A stretch of 64,000 nt of DNA from assembly GCF_030908245.1 (NCBI RefSeq), contig NZ_JAVFJJ010000012.1, forward strand, positions 1 to 64,000. Reading direction: 5' to 3'. Shown piece by piece: positions 51,923 to 60,314 of this stretch (within the stretch, counting starts at the first letter, position 1; each line of letters begins with the position of its first letter). Below the pieces are notes generated by a model. That model had not been told where the DNA came from, ran no database searches, and saw only the letters and a program-made list of their open reading frames with translations. Both the position numbers and the translations under genes were made by a program. The stretch is from Sinomonas sp. ASV322. Lineage in GTDB: Bacteria; Actinomycetota; Actinomycetes; Actinomycetales; Micrococcaceae.

Positions 51923-52876
51923 ATGAGCGCTCCGAGCCCTGCCGTCACGCCCCGTTCCGCCGCAACCGGCCGTCAGTTCCGCATAGCGCGGGGCGGCAGC
52001 ACCGCCGTCGTCACGGAGCTCGCCGCGGCGCTCCGCTCGTTCGAGGCCGACAGCGTCCTGCTCACCGAGACGTTCGGCGACGGCGATATCCCGCCCGGCG
52101 CGACAGGCATCACGCTCGCCCCGTGGGCGAACCGCGTCGAGGACGGCAGGTGGACCCTCGACGGCAAGGTGCAGCAGCTCGACATCACGGAGCCTTCGCG
52201 CGGCAACGCGAGCCACGGCCTCCTGCGCAACACCGGATACGCGGTGCTCGACGCGGCCGAGGATCGCGTCTCCCTCGAGGCCGTCGTCTTCCCGCAGCAC
52301 GGCTACCCGTTCCTCGTGCGGCACCGCGTCGACTACGCGATCGACGACGACGGCGGCCTCCGCGTGCGCCAGACCCTCGCCAACGACTCCTCCCGCCCCG
52401 CGCCGTTCGTCCTCGGGGCCCACCCCTATCTGCGCCTCGGCGACGTGCCGACGGGCGAGCTCACGCTCGCCGTGCGCGCCTCGACGCGGCTCGTCGCCGA
52501 CGAACGGCTCATCCCGCGCGAGACGGCGCCGGCGGTGGGCGAGTGGGATCTTTCGTCCGGCCGCCGGGTCGGAGACCTCGACCTCGATGCCGCGTACACG
52601 GACCTCGCGTTCGGCGACGCCAGCCCGTCCGGCGGCGCTGCGCACGCCAGGGCGACGCTCACGGCGCCCGACGGCCGATCGGTGTGGCTCTGGCAGGACG
52701 AGCGCTGCCCCTACACCCACGTCTTCGTCACGCGGACTTTCCCGGGCCGCGACGTCGCCGTCGCCCTCGAGCCTCAGACCGGGCCGGCCAACGCCTTCAA
52801 CAGCGGCAACGATCTTGGCTGGATCGAGCCCCGCGAGGAGGCCTCGATGGAATGGGGGATCGGCGCGTCCCTCTGA
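51923..52876 (+). CDS. galM: Aldose 1-epimerase family protein
   Basis: 317 residues. ITLAPWANRVEDGRWTLDGKV near residue 52, ASHGLLRNTGYAV near 94 (catalytic His region), GAHPYLRLGDVPTG near 162 and the C-terminal EPQTGPANAFNSGNDL. Interconverts anomers of galactose/glucose. ATG 51923 lies 8 nt after TAACGT. Diverges from the deoR-galT-galK operon. Confidence 0.93.
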   Translation: MSAPSPAVTPRSAATGRQFRIARGGSTAVVTELAAALRSFEADSVLLTETFGDGDIPPGATGITLAPWANRVEDGRWTLDGKVQQLDITEPSRGNASHGLLRNTGYAVLDAAEDRVSLEAVVFPQHGYPFLVRHRVDYAIDDDGGLRVRQTLANDSSRPAPFVLGAHPYLRLGDVPTGELTLAVRASTRLVADERLIPRETAPAVGEWDLSSGRRVGDLDLDAAYTDLAFGDASPSGGAAHARATLTAPDGRSVWLWQDERCPYTHVFVTRTFPGRDVAVALEPQTGPANAFNSGNDLGWIEPREEASMEWGIGASL

Positions 52877-53024
52877 TCCGTCTGCCGACGCCGTCGTGAA
52901 GTCGGCGATGCGCCACTTCCCGCTCGGGCGTGGGAGACTGATAGTGCGCCCGTGGCTCCCGCCGAGACTCCTCCAGCGGGCACGGGCGCAGCAGAATCCT
53001 CCGAGCCCCCTAGGAGCGCGACCC

Positions 53025-54278
53025 GTGAATGCCCTCTCGACCCTCGCTGTAACGCTGGACGATGTCCTTGCCGCACAGGAGCTGCTCGAGGGCATTATTG
53101 CCAAGACGCCGATCGAGACGTCGAGGGCTCTCGGGCAGATGGTCGGCGGCGAGGTCTTCTTCAAGTGCGAGAACCTCCAACGGGCCGGCTCGTTCAAGGT
53201 GCGGGGCGCGTACGTGCGCATGGCGCGCCTGAGCCGCGAGGAGCAGGCCCTCGGCGTCGTCGCCGCATCGGCCGGCAACCACGCACAGGGCGTGGCCGTC
53301 GCGGCCAAGCGCCTCGGCATCCGCGCGCGCATCTACATGCCGCTCGGCGTCGCCCTCCCCAAGCTCCAGGCCACGCGCAGCCACGGCGCCGAAGTGGTCC
53401 TCCACGGTCACAACGTCGACGAGGCGCTCGCCGAGGCGAAGCGCTACGCCGAGGAGACCGGCGCGGTGTTCGTGCATCCGTTCGACAACGTCGACGTCGT
53501 GGCGGGGCAGGGCACCATCGGCCTCGAGATCCTCGAGCAGGTCCCGGACGTCGACACGATCCTCATGGGCGTCGGCGGCGGCGGGCTCCTCGCGGGCGTC
53601 GCCGTCGCCGTCAAGGCCAAGGCCGCGGAGCTTGGACGCGAGATCCGAGTCATCGGCGTGCAGGCCGAGAATGCCGCCGCCTACCCGCCGTCGCTCGCCG
53701 CGGACGCTCTCGTGCCGCTGCAGAAGGTCGCGACGATGGCAGACGGCATCGCCGTCGGGCTTCCCGGCCAGCTTCCGTTCAGCATCATCCGCGAGCTCGT
53801 CGACGACGTCGTGACCGTGAGCGAGGATTCGCTCGCCCGCGCGCTCATCTTCCTGCTCGAGCGGGCCAAGCTCGTCGTCGAGCCGGCGGGCGCCGTCGGC
53901 GTCGCGGCCCTCCTGGACGGCAAGCTCGCCCAGCTGGGGATCCACCCGAAGAAGACCGCGGTGATCCTCTCGGGCGGCAATATCGACCCGATGCTCATGC
54001 TCAAGGTCATCCAGCGAGGCCTTTCCGCCGCGGGCCGCTTCTTCACCGTGCGCATGATGCTCGACGACCGCCCCGGCTCGCTCGCGACCATCTCCCGCAT
54101 CATCGCGGAGAACGACGCCAACGTCACGGGCGTCGACCACACGCGCGTCGGCGGCTCGATCGCGATGGGGGATGTCGCGATCACGATCGACATGGAGACG
54201 AAGGGCCACGAGCACTGCGAGCAGGTCCTCCGCGCGCTCCGGGCCGAGGGCTTCCAGCCGATCGTCATGCACCTCTAG
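53025..54278 (+). CDS. ilvA: Threonine dehydratase, biosynthetic, with ACT domain
   Basis: Deaminates threonine to 2-oxobutanoate for isoleucine synthesis. 417 residues. PLP lysine in NLQRAGSFKVRGAYVRM near residue 53, serine/glycine loop VGGGGLLAGVAVAVKAKA near 185, SGGNID near 315, and a C-terminal ACT domain (RPGSLATISRIIAENDANVTGVDHTRV). The shorter ACT form resembles catabolic enzymes too, so biosynthetic use is inference. AGGAG lies 8 nt before GTG 53025. Confidence 0.92.
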   Translation: MNALSTLAVTLDDVLAAQELLEGIIAKTPIETSRALGQMVGGEVFFKCENLQRAGSFKVRGAYVRMARLSREEQALGVVAASAGNHAQGVAVAAKRLGIRARIYMPLGVALPKLQATRSHGAEVVLHGHNVDEALAEAKRYAEETGAVFVHPFDNVDVVAGQGTIGLEILEQVPDVDTILMGVGGGGLLAGVAVAVKAKAAELGREIRVIGVQAENAAAYPPSLAADALVPLQKVATMADGIAVGLPGQLPFSIIRELVDDVVTVSEDSLARALIFLLERAKLVVEPAGAVGVAALLDGKLAQLGIHPKKTAVILSGGNIDPMLMLKVIQRGLSAAGRFFTVRMMLDDRPGSLATISRIIAENDANVTGVDHTRVGGSIAMGDVAITIDMETKGHEHCEQVLRALRAEGFQPIVMHL

Positions 54279-54282
54279 GCAC

Positions 54283-54879
54283 ATGGGCGTTCGCGAGAGT
54301 CTCGCCGGCCGGGCACGCGCCGGCCTCGCGACGATGGCCGTTGTCACGGCTGTCCTCTACATCATCGAGGCCGTCAATATCGCGACCGCGGGGCTGCTCA
54401 CCCTCGAGTTCGGCATCCGGCCTCGCGACCCCGCGAGCCTTCCGGACATCCTCACGGCGCCCCTTGTCCACGACGCGTCGAGCTGGAGCCACCTCCTGGC
54501 GAACACGCTCCCGCTCGTTGTCTTCGGATACCTCGCGTTTCTCGCGGGGGCACGCCAGTTCCTCACGGCCGTCGTGTTCTCGTGGCTTGCCTCCGGGTTT
54601 GGCGTGTGGCTGTTCGGCGGCTCGCTCTTCGGGGCTCCAACGGTAACGGTCGGGGCCTCGGGCGTGATCTTCGGGCTGTTCGGATTCCTCCTCGTGCGCG
54701 GGTTCTTCAATCGGAGCTGGGGGCAGGTGATCCTCGCCGTGGCACTGTTCCTCGTGTACGGGTCCGTGCTGCTCGGGGCGCTGCCGTCGGTCGGCCGGGG
54801 GATCTCGTGGCAAGCGCACCTGTTCGGGCTCGTCGGCGGGGTGCTGGCCGCCGTCGTCCTCCGTCGCCGGGGACGCTGA
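54283..54879 (+). CDS. Rhomboid-family intramembrane serine protease
   Basis: 198 residues, about six membrane helices. The catalytic Ser is in VGASGVIFGLFGF (near 127, GxSG motif) and the His in SWQAHLFGLVGG (near 178). A conserved WSHLLANTLPL is near 63, the rhomboid loop with an HxxxN-like position (HLLAN). Substrate unknown. ATG 54283 is 4 bp after ilvA, so probably cotranscribed. Confidence 0.92.
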   Translation: MGVRESLAGRARAGLATMAVVTAVLYIIEAVNIATAGLLTLEFGIRPRDPASLPDILTAPLVHDASSWSHLLANTLPLVVFGYLAFLAGARQFLTAVVFSWLASGFGVWLFGGSLFGAPTVTVGASGVIFGLFGFLLVRGFFNRSWGQVILAVALFLVYGSVLLGALPSVGRGISWQAHLFGLVGGVLAAVVLRRRGR

Positions 54880-54897
54880 CTGCCGGTTGCGCGAGAG

Positions 54898-54942
54898 GTG
54901 AGCTCTCGTCGCAAAGAAGCCCCCAATCCGTCGAGAGCTCAC
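54898..54942. repeat. 11-bp perfect inverted repeat after the rhomboid gene
   Basis: GTGAGCTCTCG (54898-54908) and CGAGAGCTCAC (54932-54942) are perfect inverses separated by 23 bp. The first half is also part of a local hairpin (TTGCG-CGAGAG...GCTCTCG-CGCAA type). It precedes the terminator and resembles a REP-like element. Confidence 0.7.
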
Positions 54943-54974
54943 GTTTCGATCGTGAAGCGTCGCGAACTGGACGA

Positions 54975-55020
54975 ACGACGACGGCGCCGCCCCCCGCGTG
55001 GGGAGCGGCGCCGTCGTCGT
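54975..55020. terminator. Bidirectional terminator between rhomboid and greA
   Basis: ACGACGACGGCGCCGC pairs perfectly with GCGGCGCCGTCGTCGT, enclosing a C-run and a G-run. It serves both convergent genes. Confidence 0.9.
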
Positions 55021-55042
55021 CAGGTACGGGCCCGCGAGCTGG

Positions 55043-55534
55043 TCAGCCCGCGTAGGGGGTCGCCGAGATGATCTCGACCGGGATCTCCTTGCCGTTGGGC
55101 GCGGTGTAGGACAGCTTGTCCCCCTGCTTATGCCCGATGATCGCGGCGCCGAGCGGCGACTTCTCGCTGAACACGTCGAGGTCCGAATCGCCCGCGATCT
55201 CGCGCGAGCCGAGAAGGAAGCGCTCTTCGTCGCCCGCGATCTTGGCCACGACCAGCATGCCAGGCTCGACAACGCCGTCATCGGCGGGCTTCTCGCCCAC
55301 GTGGGCGTTGCGCAGGAGCTCGGTGAGCTGGCGGATGCGGGCTTCGATCTTGCCCTGCTCCTCCTTGGCGGCGTGGTAGCCGCCGTTCTCCTTGAGGTCG
55401 CCCTCCTGGCGCGCGGCCTCGATCTTCTCGACGATCTCGTGACGGCCGGCACCGGAAAGGTGGTCCAGCTCCGCCTTCAGGCGGTCGTACGCCTCCTGCG
55501 TGAGCCAGGCGCCGCCATGGTGGGTGGTGGTCAT
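55043..55534 (-). CDS. greA: Transcription elongation factor GreA
   Basis: Rescues backtracked RNA polymerase. 163 residues: N-terminal coiled coil LTQEAYDRLKAELDHLSGAGRHEIVEKIEAARQEGDLKENGGYHAAKEEQGKIEARI, with the acidic tip DLKEN, and the C-terminal FKBP-like domain ending SYTAPNGKEIPVEI. The tip Asp and Glu needed for cleavage are present. ATG 55534 has GGAGAC upstream. A structured leader of about 120 nt follows its promoter. Confidence 0.96.
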   Translation of the reverse strand: MTTTHHGGAWLTQEAYDRLKAELDHLSGAGRHEIVEKIEAARQEGDLKENGGYHAAKEEQGKIEARIRQLTELLRNAHVGEKPADDGVVEPGMLVVAKIAGDEERFLLGSREIAGDSDLDVFSEKSPLGAAIIGHKQGDKLSYTAPNGKEIPVEIISATPYAG

Positions 55535-55662
55535 CTCGTCTCCTCAGTAATTCCGTGCCCGGATTCGGCACGGCCTTCAAGCAAAGACCCCGCCGGGGTG
55601 CTGCGATCCGGGTGCCGACCCGGTCCGCCTGCTGCCACCGACGGGGCATTGGGTATTAGTCC

Positions 55663-55691
55663 ATTGTAGTGACCATGACAGGCGAACCCAA
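55663..55691 (-). promoter_or_regulatory. greA promoter
   Basis: TTGGGT (complement of 55686-55691), a 17-bp spacer and TACAAT (complement of 55663-55668). The leader then has a hairpin (GTGCC/GGGCAC type, about 55554-55572), which could act in regulation. Confidence 0.65.
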
Positions 55692-55744
55692 GTCGTGTGA
55701 GGCCCGTGTCACATTGACAGTCCCCGGAAGGGTGCTTGAGGGCG

Positions 55745-56194
55745 TCAGGTCCCGGCAATCCAGCACGTATCGACGCTCACGGACACCGCTAGGCTCTCGG
55801 TGCGAAGCGCGACGTGCGCATTCGTCGTCGTCATGCCCGAACCGCTCGTCGGGCCGAATTCGAGCTGCTTCCAGCCCACGACGCCGAAGGCGCTGTTGAG
55901 TGCCTTGACCGCGCAGTACGCGGTCTGCGAAGCCTCCTTCGTGACCTGGAAATCCTCGGTCGCGTGCCACGCATCCGGGGTCGTGAAGCCAACATCCTTG
56001 AACGTTGCGGTCTTGACGTTTCCGCTCCACGCGAACACCGCGACCCCGGCGACGACGACGGCGAGCACGGCGGCGACGAGGATCGCCGCGGCGCGTCGGC
56101 CGAGCCGCCGGCGCGGGGCGCCGTACCGCCCGGCGTAGCGCCCTGCGTTGGGCTGCGCGCCGTGCGCGGGGGCTGCTCCGGGGTTCTGAGTCAC
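55745..56194 (-). CDS. DUF4307 domain-containing membrane protein
   Basis: 149 residues. A single membrane helix (AAAILVAAVLAVVVAGVAVFAW near residue 35) follows a Gly/Arg-rich N-terminus with the repeat AGRYAGRYGAPRRR. The extracytoplasmic part (FKDVGFTTPDAWHATEDFQVTKE...TAYCAVKALN) is DUF4307, an actinobacterial family of unknown function. Two Cys (TAYC, VDTC) may form a disulfide. GTG 56194 lies 6 nt after TAGAAT, leaderless. Confidence 0.87.
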   Translation of the reverse strand: MTQNPGAAPAHGAQPNAGRYAGRYGAPRRRLGRRAAAILVAAVLAVVVAGVAVFAWSGNVKTATFKDVGFTTPDAWHATEDFQVTKEASQTAYCAVKALNSAFGVVGWKQLEFGPTSGSGMTTTNAHVALRTESLAVSVSVDTCWIAGT

Positions 56195-56199
56195 CCGTC

Positions 56200-56206
56200 T
56201 ATTCTA
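56200..56206. promoter_or_regulatory. Shared -10 element for divergent mca and DUF4307
   Basis: The 7 bases TATTCTA give TATTCT on the plus strand (7 nt before the mca GTG) and TAGAAT on the minus strand (6 nt before the DUF4307 GTG). Both genes would start without a leader from one 18-bp gap. Confidence 0.65.
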
Positions 56207-56212
56207 GGAGTC

Positions 56213-57112
56213 GTGTCCGAGAACGCGCTGCGCCTCCTGGCGGTCCACGCCCACCCCGACGACGAATCGAGCAAGGGCGCGCCCATGATGGCCAAATACC
56301 TTGCCGAGGGCCACGAAGTCATGGTCGTGAGCTGCACCGACGGATCGCGCGGCGACGTCCAGAATCCCGCCCTCCTCGGCGACCCGCACGCGTCGCGGGA
56401 CATGGCCGGTGCCCGGCGGCTCGAGATGGCCGAAGCCCAGCGGGTCATCGGGATGCAGCACCGCTGGCTCGGCTTCACCGATTCGGGGCTTCCCGAGGGC
56501 GATCCGCTGCCGCCGCTGCCGTGGGGCGCCTTCGCTACCCTTCCGCTGGACCGCGCCGCCGCGCCGCTCGTGCGGCTTGTCCGCGAATTCCGGCCGCATG
56601 TCGTGGTCGCCTATGACGAGAACGGCGGCTATCCGCATCCCGACCACATCATGGCGCATCGCGTCGCAGTGGAGGCCTTCCGGGCCGCGCCCCTCGCGGA
56701 CGAGTACCCCGATGCCGGAGAGCCGTGGGCCCCGGCCAAGCTCTATTACGACGTCCCGTTCAACGTGGGCAAATACGAGGCCTTCCACCGCGCGCTCCTC
56801 GAGGCGGGGCTCGAATCGCCGTACGCGAGCTGGGTTGCCTCGACGACGGAGGACGACAGCGAGGGCCACCACCCCTGGGCCGCGCGTCACCCGGTGACGA
56901 CCCAGGTCCACTGTGCCGAGTATTTCGACATCCGCGACCGCGCCCTCGCCGCGCACGCATCCCAGGTCGACCCGAAGGGCTCGTTCTTCGCGGTGTCGCT
57001 GGGCATGCGCCAACGGCTGTGGCCGTGGGAGGACTACTCGCTCATCTCGTCGAGCGTGGGCTTCCCGGCGCCGGGCGAGATCGAGCCGGACCTCTTCGCC
57101 GGCTTGCGGTAG
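56213..57112 (+). CDS. mca: Mycothiol S-conjugate amidase Mca
   Basis: Cleaves mycothiol conjugates in detoxification. 299 residues. LmbE-like zinc deacetylase: AVHAHPDDESSKGAP near residue 10 (HPDDE), SCTDGSRGDVQNP near 42, VVAYDENGGYPHPDHIMAHR near 128 (HPDH). The length and ending WPWEDYSL fit Mca rather than MshB. GTG 56213 is too close to its GGAG, which favours a leaderless start. Mycothiol use supports an actinobacterial host. Confidence 0.95.
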   Translation: MSENALRLLAVHAHPDDESSKGAPMMAKYLAEGHEVMVVSCTDGSRGDVQNPALLGDPHASRDMAGARRLEMAEAQRVIGMQHRWLGFTDSGLPEGDPLPPLPWGAFATLPLDRAAAPLVRLVREFRPHVVVAYDENGGYPHPDHIMAHRVAVEAFRAAPLADEYPDAGEPWAPAKLYYDVPFNVGKYEAFHRALLEAGLESPYASWVASTTEDDSEGHHPWAARHPVTTQVHCAEYFDIRDRALAAHASQVDPKGSFFAVSLGMRQRLWPWEDYSLISSSVGFPAPGEIEPDLFAGLR

Positions 57113-57148
57113 GCCGGGCGGCGATGGCCCGCGGGCTAGGATAGATGG

Positions 57149-57535
57149 GTGCATTCCCTCCTCCTCGCCGTCATGGCGTCCGGCGCCGTGACACCCGATC
57201 CGACCCCTGCTGGCACCCTCAAGCCCGGCCTCACGGAGGATCAGGTCTCCCCAGGACTCTGGGGCTTCCTCGCGACGGCTTTCGTGGTTCTCCTGAGCGT
57301 CTTCATCATCGTCGACATGGTTCGGCGCCTTCGCCGTGTCCGCTACCGCTCGCAGGTCGAGGAGGAGCGCGAGCGGCGCGAAGCAGAAGCGCTCGGCGAG
57401 GGGGAGGCCGAGGAGTCGGGCGAGGGCGACGGCGGCGAGCACCCCAGTGAAGGGCACGACGGCGGGGATACGCCCCCGGCGGGCGGCCGGGAGGGCCACG
57501 CCGCGAACGGCGCGGGCAACGGCGCCACCCCCTGA
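57149..57535 (+). CDS. Small single-TM protein with charged tail
   Basis: 128 residues. One clear membrane helix (GLWGFLATAFVVLLSVFIIVDMV near residue 40) followed by a long Arg/Glu-rich region (RRVRYRSQVEEERERREAEAL) and a Gly-rich end. Function unknown; the family is seen near mca in actinobacteria. GTG 57149 is 6 nt after TAGGAT (57137-57142), leaderless. Confidence 0.78.
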   Translation: MHSLLLAVMASGAVTPDPTPAGTLKPGLTEDQVSPGLWGFLATAFVVLLSVFIIVDMVRRLRRVRYRSQVEEERERREAEALGEGEAEESGEGDGGEHPSEGHDGGDTPPAGGREGHAANGAGNGATP

Positions 57536-57541
57536 CAGAGG

Positions 57542-59710
57542 TCAGGCCGGGCTCTCGGGCGCGGGCGGCACGCGGAGGCTCCCGTACCGCTCCATGCGGT
57601 GCCAGCGGAGATGGACGCCCGCGAGCGCCGTCACGACCGACTGGATCACGACGAGGTACATGAGCTGCCGGTAGACGAACTGCTGGAGCGGAAGGGTCCA
57701 CAGGGGCCGTAACGGCTCGCGGTCGAGGCGGAACGCGTAGCCAGCCATGAGCAGCTGCACGGCGAGGAACGCGAGCCACAGGGCGGCGATGCGGATCGGG
57801 TCGAGGAAGATGAGGCCATACACCGCGAAGACGTCGACGACTGGGGCGAAGAGCGGCAGCAACACCTGGAGGACGAGGAGATAGCCGAGTCCGCGGCGGC
57901 CGAGCTTGCCGGCCTGCCCGCCCTGGACGACGGCGCCGCGGTGCTTCCACATGGCCTGGAGAGTCCCGTAGCACCACCGGTAGCGCTGCTTCCAGAGTGC
58001 CCCGAGCGTTGCCGGCGCTTCGGTCCAGGCCCGCGCGTCGTCCTTGTAGACGACGCGCCAGCCGTCCCGGCACAGCGCCATCGTGAGGTCGGTGTCCTCC
58101 GCGAGCGTGTCGTCGCTCACGCCGCCGACGCGCACGAGCGCATCGCGTCGGAACGCCCCGATGGCGCCGGGAACCGTCGGCATGCACTCGGCGACGTCGA
58201 ACAGGCGGCGGTCGAGGTTGAAGCCCACGACGTACTCGATGTGCTGCCACGCTCCGAGGATGCCGCCGCGGTTCGCGACCTTCGTGTTGCCCGAGACCGC
58301 TCCGACGTGGGGATCCGCGAAAGGCTCGATGAGCGCCCGGACCGTGTCCGGCTCGAAGACGGTATCGCCGTCGACCATCACGACGATGTCGTGGGAAGCC
58401 GCCCGCAGCCCCTCGTTGAGCGCCGACGGCTTGCCGCCGTTCTGCTTCCGGATGAGCTTCACCGCGGGAAGGTCCAGGGAAGCGACGATGTCTGCGGTCG
58501 CGTCCGTCGAGCCGTCGTCGACGACGATGATCTCGACGGGGTGCGTCGACGCGGCGATCGAGCGGACGGCGGCTTCGATGCCCGCCGCCTCGTTGTAGGC
58601 GGGGACGATGACGCTCACGGGCTCGACGACGCCGTGGCGCAGCGGCGCGTTGATCCGCCGTCGTCCGCGTACCGCTCCCAACGCGCGCCGCGCCGCTCGG
58701 CGGTGACGCGCCGCGAAGCCCACGACGAGCACGGCGCGGACGAAGGTGACGACGCCGCTCGCGAGGAGTGTCCACGAAACCGCTGTGATCACGGCGTCGC
58801 TCAGCTGAATGCCCCACACGAAGGCCGTCCCGCTCACCCGCTCGGCCGGGCTCGCCGCGCGCATGGACGAAATGCCGACGGCGTCGCCGACGGTTGTCAC
58901 GTGGTAGCCCTGGCCGGGGAGGGTGCCCAGGAGCGAGTCGAGCGCGGCGACCGTCTGAGCGCGGTCGCCGCCGCCGTCGTGCAGGAGCAGCACTTGGCCC
59001 TGCGCGTTCGACGGCGTGAGGTTGCGTTCGATGGCCGACTGGCCGGGGCGCTGCCAGTCCTCGCCGTCGAGGGTGGTCAGGACGGTGAGGTAGCCCTGTT
59101 GGGCCGCGGTCTGCATCGCGGCCCACGTCCCATCCGTGACGGCGTCGTTCTCCGAGCTGTAGGGCGGGCGGAGAAGCGTGGCCGCCCGCCCGGTGATGCC
59201 GGCGATGGCCTCTTGGGCCCCCGCGATCTCGAGCTGGCGGCGCCACGCAGGCGCCGTGCCGAGGTCGACGTGGGTGAGGGTGTGGACGCCGAGCTCATGG
59301 CCCTCCGCGACCATTCGCTGCACGAGGCCGGGGTTCTCGATGGCCGCCGCCCCGACGACGAAGAAGGTCGCGTGCACGTGGTGCCTGGCGAGCACGTCGA
59401 GGATCTGGGGCGTCCAGGTCGGGTCGGGGCCGTCGTCGAACGTGAGCGCGAGCGTGCGCTCGGGCGGCCGCACGGCCCGCACGGTGCCGCCCCGGGCATC
59501 GACGATGGGCCCGCCCTGGGAGACGGCCTGCGGGACGCTTCCGGCTTGGCCGCTCGAGGGCACCGAGTCGTCTCCGATCCCGGCGAGGTGGCGCATGTAG
59601 CCCTGGATCGTGAGCGCGAGGGCGAGGCCCACGAGCACCGCGGCGAGCGCGATCCAATGGGCTCTGACGCGGCGAGGTTTCCTCGTCGTGGGCTGGCCCG
59701 CCGGGCTCAC
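57542..59710 (-). CDS. Bifunctional polysaccharide deacetylase / family 2 glycosyltransferase
   Basis: 722 residues. One N-terminal helix (IALAAVLVGLALALTIQGYM), then a NodB domain: LALTFDDGPDPTWTPQILDV near 85 (metal-binding DD) and GHELGVHTLTHVDLG near 130 (HxxxH). After a helix near 315 comes a GT2 domain: VSVIVPAYNEAAGIEAAV near 360, VVMVDGDTVFEPD near 450 (DxD), TLAEDTDLTMAL near 530 and KQRYRWCYG near 570 (QxxRW). C-terminal helices finish it. The pattern matches PgaC-type poly-N-acetylglucosamine synthesis with an attached deacetylase. GTG 59710 overlaps the upstream small gene (GTGA). Confidence 0.9.
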   Translation of the reverse strand: MSPAGQPTTRKPRRVRAHWIALAAVLVGLALALTIQGYMRHLAGIGDDSVPSSGQAGSVPQAVSQGGPIVDARGGTVRAVRPPERTLALTFDDGPDPTWTPQILDVLARHHVHATFFVVGAAAIENPGLVQRMVAEGHELGVHTLTHVDLGTAPAWRRQLEIAGAQEAIAGITGRAATLLRPPYSSENDAVTDGTWAAMQTAAQQGYLTVLTTLDGEDWQRPGQSAIERNLTPSNAQGQVLLLHDGGGDRAQTVAALDSLLGTLPGQGYHVTTVGDAVGISSMRAASPAERVSGTAFVWGIQLSDAVITAVSWTLLASGVVTFVRAVLVVGFAARHRRAARRALGAVRGRRRINAPLRHGVVEPVSVIVPAYNEAAGIEAAVRSIAASTHPVEIIVVDDGSTDATADIVASLDLPAVKLIRKQNGGKPSALNEGLRAASHDIVVMVDGDTVFEPDTVRALIEPFADPHVGAVSGNTKVANRGGILGAWQHIEYVVGFNLDRRLFDVAECMPTVPGAIGAFRRDALVRVGGVSDDTLAEDTDLTMALCRDGWRVVYKDDARAWTEAPATLGALWKQRYRWCYGTLQAMWKHRGAVVQGGQAGKLGRRGLGYLLVLQVLLPLFAPVVDVFAVYGLIFLDPIRIAALWLAFLAVQLLMAGYAFRLDREPLRPLWTLPLQQFVYRQLMYLVVIQSVVTALAGVHLRWHRMERYGSLRVPPAPESPA

Positions 59711-60171
59711 GGGTGCGGGTGCGGCCGGTCGGACTGGCCGGGCGCGGTCCCGCTCTTGCCGGGCGACGTCGGCGACGGCGACGGGGCGACGGGCCGGGCG
59801 GGGGCGGCTGGCGCCTGGACGGCGCCGCTTCCGGCAGGTGCGGCCGCTGTGTGCGCGGCGAGGACCGCGGAGAGCCCGGTGCCTTCGTTTCCCGCGGCGG
59901 GTGCCGCGGAGGGTCCCGTCCACGGAGGTGCGGCGGGACCCTGGTCCGCGGTCGCCGTCGTCTGCGCGGGCAGGGGCAGATAGGGGGCCGCGATATTGGG
60001 GCCGCCGAGGAGGGCCACGGCGAGGAGCGCCACGTAGCCGACCACAAGCACCAAGAAGATGCCGCCCGCGATCCGGACCCTGCGGAGCCTGCGCCCCGAG
60101 GCGTCGACGAAGATCGGCCCATGGGCGGGGGCCGTTTGAGGACGCGGGGATTCGTGGCGGAGCTCTGTCAT
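59707..60171 (-). CDS. Small single-TM Pro/Ala-rich protein upstream of the glycan synthase
   Basis: 154 residues. Cytoplasmic N-terminus, one membrane helix (GGIFLVLVVGYVALLAVALLG near residue 38), then a long extracytoplasmic Pro/Ala/Ser-rich tail. No domain recognised. Its stop overlaps the next start (GTGA), so it is very likely part of the same glycan system, perhaps an anchor or partner. ATG 60171 is 9 nt after TACAAT; a GTG 9 nt earlier is also possible. Confidence 0.7.
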   Translation of the reverse strand: MTELRHESPRPQTAPAHGPIFVDASGRRLRRVRIAGGIFLVLVVGYVALLAVALLGGPNIAAPYLPLPAQTTATADQGPAAPPWTGPSAAPAAGNEGTGLSAVLAAHTAAAPAGSGAVQAPAAPARPVAPSPSPTSPGKSGTAPGQSDRPHPHP

Positions 60172-60314
60172 CGAGCACACATTGTAGCCGGGGCACCTTG
60201 AGGGAACCTTGGGCCCCTGCGATGGTTGCTCCGGGAAACCGAGTTTGGCGCTGCGACGCGCAGCAGAAGTAGATCCGCCACTGCTGGAGCGGGTGAGGAT
60301 AGCGCGCTACTGGA

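Noticed and set aside
55688-55712. A CRP-like site between greA and DUF4307 (TGTGA...TCACA)
   Set aside because: The half sites are 8 bp apart instead of 6, so it does not fit the consensus.
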